Origin: B33-G16 sp046498285
GTDB taxonomy: Bacteria; Desulfobacterota; DSM-4660; Desulfatiglandales; B25-G16
Assembly: GCA_046498285.1 (NCBI GenBank)
Contig: JAWOBA010000060.1
Coordinates: forward strand, 1-24,394
Direction: 5' to 3'
DNA length: 24,394 nt
The notes below the pieces were generated by a model that was given only the letters and a program-made list of their open reading frames with translations, was not told the DNA's origin and searched no databases. Both the position numbers and the translations under genes were made by a program. Below, in pieces: positions 1 through 6,793 of this stretch (within the stretch, counting starts at the first letter, position 1; the number at the start of each line of letters is the position of its first letter).

Positions 1-95
1 AACCAAGTATCCGCACAGTTGACGGAAATCCCATTGGCGATGCCTACAAACCTCAGTCCTCACATGTAGAGGAAGACGAAGGCGAAAAAAAGTAA
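1..95 (+). CDS. 3' end of an unrecognised gene (partial)
   Basis: A reading frame is open from the window edge (first full codon at base 3) to a TAA at 93-95. It encodes about 30 residues ending in a very acidic and lysine-rich tail (VEEDEGEKK), which looks like a natural hydrophilic C-terminus. I do not recognise the family. A second frame starting at base 1 is also open until base 69, so the frame choice rests only on composition. The gene would be convergent with dut, with the palindromic element at 130-344 between them. Confidence 0.4.
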   Translation, partial: PSIRTVDGNPIGDAYKPQSSHVEEDEGEKK

Positions 96-129
96 CAATA
101 TGAGACCTGGCGATTTTCACCAGCCCCAA

Positions 130-344
130 AAAGACGATGGACTTTTTTGAAGTGACTGGTGGCTTCCGGCTCGTAGAGCCTCCCGCTCGGAGAGAAGGGT
201 GCTGTCTTTTCGTAACGTATCAGTGGGGGAACCCGCAGGCCCCGATTTATCGGGGCAATGCGGATAGAGCAAAACTCCCCCATGGATACGTTGCTGAAAA
301 GACCAACCCGGGAGCCTTGGAACTGAAAAAAGCCCATCGTCTTT
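130..344. repeat. 215-bp nested inverted repeat, possible MITE or structured RNA
   Basis: The outer arms AAAGACGATGG (130-140) and CCATCGTCTTT (334-344) are perfect complements, each followed inward by a T-run or A-run. A second pair of arms at 206-230 and 276-301 (CTTTTCGTAACGTATC against GATACGTTGCTGAAAAG) matches with a few gaps. The centre is a hairpin, CCCCGA-TTTA-TCGGGG (240-255), set inside CCGCA/TGCGG (233-237/259-263). The whole block can fold into one long cruciform or hairpin and is GC-richer than its surroundings. It holds no convincing gene; open frames across it are by-products of the palindrome. It could be a non-autonomous mobile element, a dispersed repeat or a bidirectional terminator. 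Confidence 0.6.
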
Positions 345-418
345 AGATCAAGAGGGGTTATGCAAAGGTCTCAATATAATTGAACTGCCTTTGATGTAAA
401 CAAACTAATGATTTTAGC

Positions 419-868
419 TTAGCAGCCGCTATGACCAAAACCACCCTCTCCCCTTTGTGTTGTGTCAAGCTCATTCACTTCTCTTACTATTGCCTTAGAA
501 ACCGTGTGAATAACCATCTGGGCAATTCTATCTCCCCTCTTAATGGTTAATGGGTTCTTCCCCCAGTTGATAGCTATCACCCCTATTTCACCCCTATAAT
601 CTGAATCTATAGTGCCAGGAGCATTAACAAATCCAAGGCCATGCCTCAACGCCAACCCACTTCTAGCTCGTATCTGTGCTTCGTAGCCCTGGGGAAGGGA
701 AATTGATAAACCAGTCGGAATGAGCTCTATATCCCCGGGTTGCAGAGTAAGGTCTTTAGGAACAGCAGCACGCAGATCAAGGCCAGAGGAACCATCTGAC
801 TCATAAGAGGGCAATGGCAAATCTGTGTTATTATCTAAACGCTTGACTTTTAAAATAATTCTATCCAT
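419..868 (-). CDS. dut: dUTP diphosphatase (dUTPase)
   Basis: Hydrolyses dUTP to dUMP and pyrophosphate, keeping uracil out of DNA and feeding dTMP synthesis. All five trimeric dUTPase motifs are visible in order: SSGLDLRAA, ARSGLALRHG, the uracil-binding loop NAPGTIDSDYRGEIG, RGDRIAQMVI, and the C-terminal GEGGFGHSG that closes over the phosphates. I place the start at the ATG ending at 868, giving 149 residues, the usual family length. The open frame extends upstream to 994, but those 42 residues are not dUTPase-like and run into a dispersed repeat. No clear ribosome binding site precedes 868, so the start is the weak point. It is the last gene of the minus-strand operon, 255 bases after pnp if this start is right. 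Confidence 0.93.
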   Translation of the reverse strand: MDRIILKVKRLDNNTDLPLPSYESDGSSGLDLRAAVPKDLTLQPGDIELIPTGLSISLPQGYEAQIRARSGLALRHGLGFVNAPGTIDSDYRGEIGVIAINWGKNPLTIKRGDRIAQMVIHTVSKAIVREVNELDTTQRGEGGFGHSGC

Positions 869-980
869 GTCAAAAGGTGAGCTAAAATGAAAAATGTTTA
901 CTGTCGCCTCTATGTACGTTGTAATTAAACCCATAAATCGTATCCGTCTGGGGCAGGAAATTCGACGAATAGATAAAAAA

Positions 981-1048
981 TCTTTTGTGAGCAATGGTGG
1001 CTACTTTTGGAAATAGATTCATAAAATGGGTATCATGAGCGAGTAAAA
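981..1048 (+). repeat. Dispersed intergenic repeat, short copy
   Basis: The stretch matches 4862-5014 over most of its length. Shared blocks are ACTTTTGGAAA, then TTCAT/CTCAT, and AAAATGGG followed by ATCATGAGCGAGTAAAA. The longer copy has an extra ~80 bp between the CAT and AAAATGGG blocks. The repeat overlaps the upstream extension of the dut frame, which argues that the dut start is at 868. A perfect 12-bp palindrome, TTCTTGCAAGAA (1053-1064), lies just beyond it. The region 995-1123 between dut and pnp contains no gene. Confidence 0.6.
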
Positions 1049-1123
1049 GTATTTCTTGCAAGAATCTAAACTACTTAGCCCTTAAATCCAGAAGGCTGAA
1101 CCATAAACGAATTCGGCATCCTT

Positions 1124-3211
1124 TTATATATCATTTATGCTATGATCTAATGCAGCTTTTCTGGATAGCCTGATCTTCCCGTTTTCAATATCAATAACCT
1201 TTACCAAAACCTCGTCACCCTCCTTCAAGATATCAGTTACCTTATTTACCCTTTCATTTGCCAATTGAGATATGTGTACCAAACCCTCTGATCCAGGCAA
1301 AATCTCTACAAAGGCGCCAAAATCCATAATCTTGACCACCTTGCCTAAATAAAATTTACCGATTTCTGCCTCTTTAATAAGATCATTTATCATTTCTATG
1401 GCCTTATCCATGCCCTCACCCTCATTTGAGGCAATTAACACCTTTCCATCATCATCAATATTTATTTGTGTCCCTGTTGTTGCAGTAATATGTCTAATCA
1501 TTTTTCCACCAGGACCAATAATATCCCTCACCTTTTCTGGTTTGACCTGCATGGTGGTAATCCTTGGTGCGTACTTGGATATCTCGATCCTTGACTTGGA
1601 TATAGCCTTATCCATTTGATCCAGGATATGCATTCGCCCTTCTCGTGCTTGATATAAGGCCTTTCCCATTATCTCTTTTTTTAGCCCACCAATCTTAATA
1701 TCCATCTGGAGGGCAGTTATGCCATCCCTTGTCCCTGTAACCTTAAAATCCATATCACCAAAATGATCCTCATCACCTATAATATCGGTTAATATGGCTA
1801 CACCATCGCCTTCTGAAACAAGGCCCATTGCAACGCCTGCCACTGGATCTTTAAGAGGAACACCCGCATCCATTAATGAAAGGGAAGCCCCGCATACACT
1901 TGCCATAGAAGATGAGCCATTTGATTCCAATATTTCAGAAACAACCCTTACTGCATACGGAAAATCATCCTTCTCTAATAAGGCAGGAAAAATCGCCTTT
2001 CTTGCCAAGGCGCCATGACCAATCTCTCTTCGGCCAGGTGCTCCTAACCTTTTGGCCTCACCTACACTAAACGGAGGGAAATTATAATGAAGTGTGAATT
2101 TTCTATAAGAATCCCCGTAGATTGATTCTATCTTCTGTTCATCCCTTTCAGTGCCCAGAGTAGTCAAAACCATAGCCTGGGTTTCACCTCTGGTAAAAAG
2201 GGCAGACCCATGAACCCTTGGCAAAATACCCACTATACATTCAATAGGTCTTACTCCATCAAATGGCCTTCCATCGATCCTTCTTTCTTCATGTAATATC
2301 ATCTGCCTGACCAAACGTTTCTCTAAATCGTATATAGCATCCTTTATCTCTTTTTCTTTATTGCCATACTCCTCTTTTAATGATTCCATTATATGATCAC
2401 TGGCCTCAGACCTCTTTTTTTGCCTATCCATCTTTCCACTATATGAGAGTGCCTCCTGTACAAGAGGTTCCCCGATCTCTGCTACCTTTGCGTTGAGCTG
2501 CTCATCCTTTTTAGCTGAAATAAAAGGTCTTTTATCCTTTCCAACCGACTCCCTTAACTCTGTTTGCATAGCAATAAGGGGTTGTAAAGATGTGTGCCCA
2601 AAAAATATTGCCTCAAGCATTTCATCTTCAGAAACAAATTTACCATCCCCCTCGACCATGACTACAGCTTCCCTTGTCCCGGCCACGATCAGGTTTATAT
2701 CACTCTCTTCCTGCTCCTCTAATGTAGGAAATACCACTAAGTTACCGTGAATCCTCCCTACACGCACGCTTCCCACGGGACCGCCAAAGGGAATATCCGA
2801 TATAGTGACGGCAGCTGAGGCACCAACAATACCTAAAGAATCAGGATCATTCTCTTTATCAAAGGATAAAACACTTGCAATTATCTGGGTTTCAAAATTA
2901 TAATCATCTGGAAAAAGAGGCCTAAGTGGCCTGTCAATCAACCGAGAGGTCAACATCTCTTTTTCGCTTGGCCGCCCCATATCTCTTCGAAAGAAATTAC
3001 CAGGTATTTTCCCTGCAGCATATGACATCTCTTGAAAATCAACCGTTAATGGAAAAAAATCAATCCCTTCTCTTATCTCATTAGTAGACACAACTGTCAC
3101 CAAAACAACAGTCTCTCCCATTGTTACAACTACAGCACCGCTTGATTCCTTAGCCACTCTACCTGTCTCAATATTTATCCTTTTCCCATTGATCGTATTC
3201 GATACATTCAT
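1124..3211 (-). CDS. pnp: Polyribonucleotide nucleotidyltransferase (PNPase)
   Basis: Phosphorolytic 3'-5' exoribonuclease that degrades mRNA to nucleoside diphosphates and takes part in RNA quality control in the cytoplasm. At 695 residues it has the normal full-length architecture: two RNase PH-like cores, the second carrying the active-site segment DFKVTGTRDG around residues 488-497, a KH domain with IIGPGGKMI, and a C-terminal S1 domain (about 618-695, ending in IRLSRKA). The ATG ending at 3211 follows AAGGAG with good spacing. It sits 47 bases downstream of rpsO, the common rpsO-pnp pairing; in E. coli that region is controlled by RNase III and PNPase itself, but no such site is obvious here. 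Confidence 0.98.
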   Translation of the reverse strand: MNVSNTINGKRINIETGRVAKESSGAVVVTMGETVVLVTVVSTNEIREGIDFFPLTVDFQEMSYAAGKIPGNFFRRDMGRPSEKEMLTSRLIDRPLRPLFPDDYNFETQIIASVLSFDKENDPDSLGIVGASAAVTISDIPFGGPVGSVRVGRIHGNLVVFPTLEEQEESDINLIVAGTREAVVMVEGDGKFVSEDEMLEAIFFGHTSLQPLIAMQTELRESVGKDKRPFISAKKDEQLNAKVAEIGEPLVQEALSYSGKMDRQKKRSEASDHIMESLKEEYGNKEKEIKDAIYDLEKRLVRQMILHEERRIDGRPFDGVRPIECIVGILPRVHGSALFTRGETQAMVLTTLGTERDEQKIESIYGDSYRKFTLHYNFPPFSVGEAKRLGAPGRREIGHGALARKAIFPALLEKDDFPYAVRVVSEILESNGSSSMASVCGASLSLMDAGVPLKDPVAGVAMGLVSEGDGVAILTDIIGDEDHFGDMDFKVTGTRDGITALQMDIKIGGLKKEIMGKALYQAREGRMHILDQMDKAISKSRIEISKYAPRITTMQVKPEKVRDIIGPGGKMIRHITATTGTQINIDDDGKVLIASNEGEGMDKAIEMINDLIKEAEIGKFYLGKVVKIMDFGAFVEILPGSEGLVHISQLANERVNKVTDILKEGDEVLVKVIDIENGKIRLSRKAALDHSINDI

Positions 3212-3258
3212 AATTACTCCTTCAACCTTTAATGAATTAACTACTTATCTCACATATC

Positions 3259-3528
3259 CTACTTCCTTAAGCCTAACTCTTGAATGAGAGCCCTGTACTG
3301 AGCAGGATCTCTTCTCTTTACATAGTTCAAAAAGCGCCGTCTTTGGCCCACCATCTTTAAAAGACCTCTCCTTGAATGATGATCCTTAGGATGCATCTTA
3401 AAATGACCGGTGAGATCATTTATCCGTTTGGTCAAAAGTGCAATTTGAACCTTTGATGAGCCGGTATCTTTATCATGAATCTTAAATTTTTCAATAATGT
3501 TTCTTTTATCTTTGTTTGTTAGAACCAC
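3259..3528 (-). CDS. rpsO: 30S ribosomal protein S15
   Basis: Primary-binding protein of the small-subunit platform, contacting the 16S rRNA central domain and a bridge to 23S rRNA. The 89-residue length is exactly typical, and the family signature is clear: HDKDTGSSKVQIALLTKRI, HPKDHHSRRGLLKMVGQRR and FLNYVKRRDPAQY. The start codon is GTG (3526-3528), chosen because a strong AAGGAGG lies seven bases upstream. The gap to truB is 113 bases; rpsO leaders are sites of translational autorepression in several bacteria, but I see no clear pseudoknot by eye. Confidence 0.98.
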   Translation of the reverse strand: MVLTNKDKRNIIEKFKIHDKDTGSSKVQIALLTKRINDLTGHFKMHPKDHHSRRGLLKMVGQRRRFLNYVKRRDPAQYRALIQELGLRK

Positions 3529-3641
3529 TTTTATTCCTCCTTAACTAAACTAACCATGTTTAATGCATGCCTAACATTATCTTTTAACTTCTAAGTTCGA
3601 TACTTTCTCAAAAGAACTTTTACGGATTTATCAGCTTTGTT

Positions 3642-4604
3642 TTACCTCAGGTATTTCGCTTCGGTAAAAACTCTTACTATCGAATATCGTTCTTTATCTT
3701 TCTTTAAAATTGCAACCAATTCCTCCCCTGCGATTGCCTTTACATAGGTATTTGAATCAAAAGATGAGTTTTTTCCCCAAGACAGTTCATTCTTGTTTGG
3801 ATGATAACCATTCCTGATCTTGTGTGCTAATTCACAGGGAATCTCTACTTCCATCATCCCAGCTAGTACATTTTTTGATGGTATTATCGCCTCATCGATT
3901 GTATTAGTGGATAGCCTATGAACAATTTGGATGAGATTTAATGCATCATCAACATGAAAGGGACCACTTTGTACTCTCCGTAATGAAGTAAGGTGTGCCC
4001 CTACACCCAAACTTCTCCCTAAGTCCGCAGCGAGTGTCCTAATATAGGTACCAGAACTACAACCAACTTCAAACCAAATAACTGGAAGGTCTATTGACAA
4101 TATCCGAATATAATCAATTCTTACATCCTTTGGTTGGAGATTGATAGCAATACCATTACGTGCCAATTCATATGCCCTCTTTCCATTATGATGAACAGCT
4201 GAATAAGAAGGTGGAACCTGCTTTATAGCGCCTATAAATTGGCCTGTAACATGTTTTATCATCTCATATGTCACGCTCCCGATATCTTTTTTATCAATAA
4301 TCCTTCCTGTTAAATCCTGAGTATCTGTTTCTATTCCGAGTTTGAGCGACGCCTTGTACACTTTATCATGAGACATTAAAAACGGAGATAATTTCGTACC
4401 CTGGTTTAAAAGAACTATCAGTACTCCAGTTGCAAATGGATCAAGTGTACCTGCATGACCAGCTTTTTTTGCCTTTATCAAGTCTTTAATTTTTTTTACA
4501 ACCCCGAATGAGCTTGGACCAGAATCCTTATCTACTAATATAATCCCATCTGTTGCGTGCGATCTGTAGGCAATGGTCTGTGGTGTTTTGTTTAGCACTT
4601 CCAT
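3642..4604 (-). CDS. truB: tRNA pseudouridine(55) synthase TruB
   Basis: Converts U55 in the T-loop of tRNAs to pseudouridine. The catalytic motif AGHAGTLDPFATGVL is intact, with the nucleophilic aspartate at D55. Later family blocks PPSYSAVHHNGKRAYELAR, SSGTYIRTLAADLG and GAHLTSLRR are present, and the C-terminal part (about 265-320) looks like a degenerate PUA-type domain. Most TruB proteins begin directly at the DGIILVDK segment, so about 18 extra N-terminal residues precede the fold; no good ribosome binding site lies before the ATG at 4604 and the exact start is uncertain. It is separated from nrnA by an unusually long 472-base gap. Confidence 0.96.
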   Translation of the reverse strand: MEVLNKTPQTIAYRSHATDGIILVDKDSGPSSFGVVKKIKDLIKAKKAGHAGTLDPFATGVLIVLLNQGTKLSPFLMSHDKVYKASLKLGIETDTQDLTGRIIDKKDIGSVTYEMIKHVTGQFIGAIKQVPPSYSAVHHNGKRAYELARNGIAINLQPKDVRIDYIRILSIDLPVIWFEVGCSSGTYIRTLAADLGRSLGVGAHLTSLRRVQSGPFHVDDALNLIQIVHRLSTNTIDEAIIPSKNVLAGMMEVEIPCELAHKIRNGYHPNKNELSWGKNSSFDSNTYVKAIAGEELVAILKKDKERYSIVRVFTEAKYLR

Positions 4605-5076
4605 ATATTGCTTATTGCTGGGTATGCCTCGTGACTGGTCAGTTTTGGCTGTACACTCTACCCGAGTTCCTTGATATACTCAAGGCACATAGAGTTTACC
4701 GATGAGTCAACAATAATAATCAGCTGCATCAATAGACATATCAATCAATAGGCAATGAATAGCGTCAGAGTGGTATCCCCTCTTTCCGAAAACGGATAGC
4801 AATGAACCATGAACAGGTATATTTTTTGATACTTAGACAACATTGACAAAATCTTAAAAAGTCTTTTACAAGCGATTTTGGTCACTTTTGGAAAATGACT
4901 CATGAAATGTTAAGCGTTTAAATCGCCAAATTGTTTGAGGCATTTAGGCCAAGTTATTGGAATTCAGCGAAGCATTTCATGAATCCCAAAATGGGCATCA
5001 TGAGCGAGTAAAATGACTTTTTACTAAACTATCAACATTATGTCATCGAAAAAACAAGGCAACTGACTACTGAGAA
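4605..5076. other. 472-base gene-free gap between truB and nrnA
   Basis: No supported gene lies here. The truB-proximal half (4605-4850) has only tiny open frames. The best, on the minus strand at 4658-4729, gives 23 residues (ending CLEYIKELG) with no recognisable family, and could be a decayed gene remnant. A short hairpin-like TTCCGAAAACGGA occurs near 4783-4795. The nrnA-proximal half holds the longer copy of a dispersed repeat (4862-5014). No convincing promoter or terminator was found on the minus strand, so truB is probably still transcribed from upstream. Confidence 0.6.
4862..5014 (+). repeat. Dispersed intergenic repeat, long copy with internal insert
   Basis: This is the same repeat as at 981-1048, sharing ACTTTTGGAAA, CTCAT and AAAATGGGCATCATGAGCGA. 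Inside it is an extra block delimited by a perfect 10-bp inverted repeat, TCATGAAATG (4900-4909) and CATTTCATGA (4973-4982). The short copy lacks this block at the equivalent point, so the long copy looks like the same element carrying a nested insertion, or the short copy has lost it. Confidence 0.6.
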
Positions 5077-6054
5077 TTAACTGTGCCCATCAATTAAGAC
5101 CTCATGTGCTTTATCAAGAAATTCCTTCTTTATAGAATCCAGACTTCCATGTCTTGTAAAAGCAGCTGCCTTAGGATGACCACCTCCACCAAAATGAGAT
5201 GCTAATTCGGCTACATTTACCCAATCATTAGAGCGCAAGCTAACCTTGTAATAACCATCGTCAATTTCTTTTATAAGCACACCTATCTCTACTCCCGAAA
5301 TAAATCTAGGATAATCAACAAATCTTTCGCTGTTAAACTTATCAGCTTTTGCTTTTGAGAACATTTGTTGCGTAATAGTAATAAAGCCGACTTTTCCCTC
5401 ATGGCATAGCTCTATTGTCTTCAAAGTCAACTCAAGAAGTCTCAGTTTTTTTAATGAATATCCATCCATAACTTGACGCGACAACATCCATGGGCTGACA
5501 CCCCAATCCAGCATCTCCCCTGCAATAGTAAATGCCTCTTTTGTGGTATTTCCATATCTGAATGAACCTGTATCTGTTTGTATAGCCATGAATATACTCT
5601 CTGCTATATTTCTACTCATGGGTAAATCCGCTAATTTTATTAACCGATAAATAATCTCTCCAACAGAGGAACTATTTGTATCAACAAAATTCAAATCGCC
5701 AAACTGAGTATTATGCTCATGATGATCTATATTTATCAAAGGCCTTATTATACCTATTCTGGAAGAAATCTCTCCCAACCTTTCAAGTGTTCCGCAGTCA
5801 AGGATTAAAAGGGCATCAAATTCTGATCTTGATTCCAAATTAAATGTACGTACTATTTTATCAATACCTCCAAGAAAATTCATAGAGTTTGGTAGAGGCC
5901 CCTCGTTAAAGAGCACAACCTCCTTCCCTGCACGTACAAGTGCCTCGCCCAAGGCCAATAATGAACCAATAGCATCTCCATCAGGATCTTTATGGCTTGC
6001 TAAAAAAAAGGTTTTACCGTTTTTCAAAATATCAGCTACACTATGTAAAATCAT
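5077..6054 (-). CDS. nrnA: DHH/DHHA1 phosphoesterase, NrnA-type oligoribonuclease/pAp phosphatase
   Basis: Probably degrades nanoRNAs and 3'-phosphoadenosine 5'-phosphate, the two activities known for bacterial NrnA. The metal-binding motifs are intact: HKDPDGDAIGS near the N-terminus (the D-x-D element), ILDCG, and the signature NIDHHEHN. The C-terminal DHHA1 substrate-binding domain ends in FGGGGHPKAAAF. The 325-residue length fits. Its start codon overlaps the rbfA stop as ATGA, implying translational coupling. Placement between rbfA and truB is the usual context in Desulfobacterota. Whether it acts mainly on nanoRNA, pAp or cyclic dinucleotide products cannot be read from the sequence. 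Confidence 0.92.
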   Translation of the reverse strand: MILHSVADILKNGKTFFLASHKDPDGDAIGSLLALGEALVRAGKEVVLFNEGPLPNSMNFLGGIDKIVRTFNLESRSEFDALLILDCGTLERLGEISSRIGIIRPLINIDHHEHNTQFGDLNFVDTNSSSVGEIIYRLIKLADLPMSRNIAESIFMAIQTDTGSFRYGNTTKEAFTIAGEMLDWGVSPWMLSRQVMDGYSLKKLRLLELTLKTIELCHEGKVGFITITQQMFSKAKADKFNSERFVDYPRFISGVEIGVLIKEIDDGYYKVSLRSNDWVNVAELASHFGGGGHPKAAAFTRHGSLDSIKKEFLDKAHEVLIDGHS

Positions 6055-6401
6055 GTGCTCTCTCTTGTTTTTTCCAAAAGCCTTTCCATCCTTTCCCCAT
6101 ATTCGAGAGATATATCATGAATAAACTGAATAGTTGGAATATATCTTAGGCGTAACCTTGCACCTATCTCTTTGCGTATAAATCCCTTTGAGCTCTCAAA
6201 ACCAGCCTGAACCTGTTCTTTTTGCTCATCGTGCCTAAAGATGCTGTAATAAATATAGGCATTTCTTAAATCTCTACTTACCTTAACTTCAGTTAAAGTA
6301 ACTCCCCTCACTCGTGGATCTTTCACTTTCCGCAAAAGAAGATCAGATACTTCTCGTAATATAAGGTCGCCAACCCTTTGTGATCGGTTGCCTGCAAGCA
6401 T
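6051..6401 (-). CDS. rbfA: 30S ribosome-binding factor RbfA
   Basis: A late 30S assembly factor that binds near the 16S rRNA 5' end helix and aids its maturation, also important for cold adaptation. The 116-residue protein has the KH-like fold signature: SQRVGDLILREVSDLL at the start, the DPRVRGVTLTEVKVSRDLRNAYIYYS core, and the closing RLRLRYIPTIQFIHDISLEYGERM. The ATG at 6401 is preceded by a GAGGG-type ribosome binding site. It overlaps nrnA by four bases. Confidence 0.96.
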   Translation of the reverse strand: MLAGNRSQRVGDLILREVSDLLLRKVKDPRVRGVTLTEVKVSRDLRNAYIYYSIFRHDEQKEQVQAGFESSKGFIRKEIGARLRLRYIPTIQFIHDISLEYGERMERLLEKTREST

Positions 6402-6429
6402 ATCACCAATCCCTCAATTCCTCCAGACG

Positions 6430-6481
6430 CTCCTACTGATTCTTGTTTACGCTTCGGAGCGCAGACCCTATGGACTAGGAG
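6430..6481 (-). other. Possible RNA hairpin between ylxP and rbfA
   Basis: In the 103-base gap upstream of rbfA, the transcript could pair CTCCTA with TAGGAG (6476-6481 with 6430-6435), with a smaller inner stem CGCT/AGCG closing a CCGA loop. There is no T-run after it, so it is not a terminator; an mRNA processing or stability structure is possible. The evidence is the pairing alone. Confidence 0.3.
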
Positions 6482-6504
6482 ATTACCCCATATCTCGAAC
6501 AAAT

Positions 6505-6792
6505 TTACACATTAAATATCTCTATTTTAGAATCGATAATTTCCCCAAAATACAGAGAATCAATATATGAAAGAATAGTATCAAGAGTCGAATTCACAAA
6601 TCGCCTATCATTGGCTAAAGCACTAATTCCCAATTCTACCAGCTGCCATTTATCATTAGAGCCAACTTCGCCAATAGATGCATTAAATCTATGATGCACC
6701 TTGGATACAATACTCTTTACAACTTTTCTCTTCTCTTTAAGGGATTGCTGATTATGGATATGCAAAGAAATCTTGAGTGTTCCGACCACCAC
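6505..6792 (-). CDS. DUF503 (YlxP-like) family protein
   Basis: Small conserved protein of unknown biochemical role, classically found between infB and rbfA, which suggests a link to ribosome maturation. The family pattern is evident: MVVGTLKISLHI, SLKEKRKVVKSIVSKVHHRF, NASIGEVG and the alternating-strand C-terminus. The start is GTG (6790-6792), only one base beyond the infB stop, so translation is probably coupled to infB. The 95-residue length matches the family. A B. subtilis relative is called YlxP. Confidence 0.93.
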   Translation of the reverse strand: MVVGTLKISLHIHNQQSLKEKRKVVKSIVSKVHHRFNASIGEVGSNDKWQLVELGISALANDRRFVNSTLDTILSYIDSLYFGEIIDSKIEIFNV

Positions 6793-6793
6793 A

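Noticed and set aside
53..346. Overlapping open frames on both strands (94 and 69 codons)
   Set aside because: Both lie over the long palindrome, show no family resemblance, and are explained by the inverted-repeat structure.
869..994. N-terminal extension of the dut frame by 42 residues
   Set aside because: The extension has no dUTPase similarity and enters the dispersed repeat; family length fits the start at 868.
4658..4729. 23-codon minus-strand frame between truB and nrnA
   Set aside because: It has plausible residues but is too short, with no ribosome binding site and no known family; it may be a remnant only.
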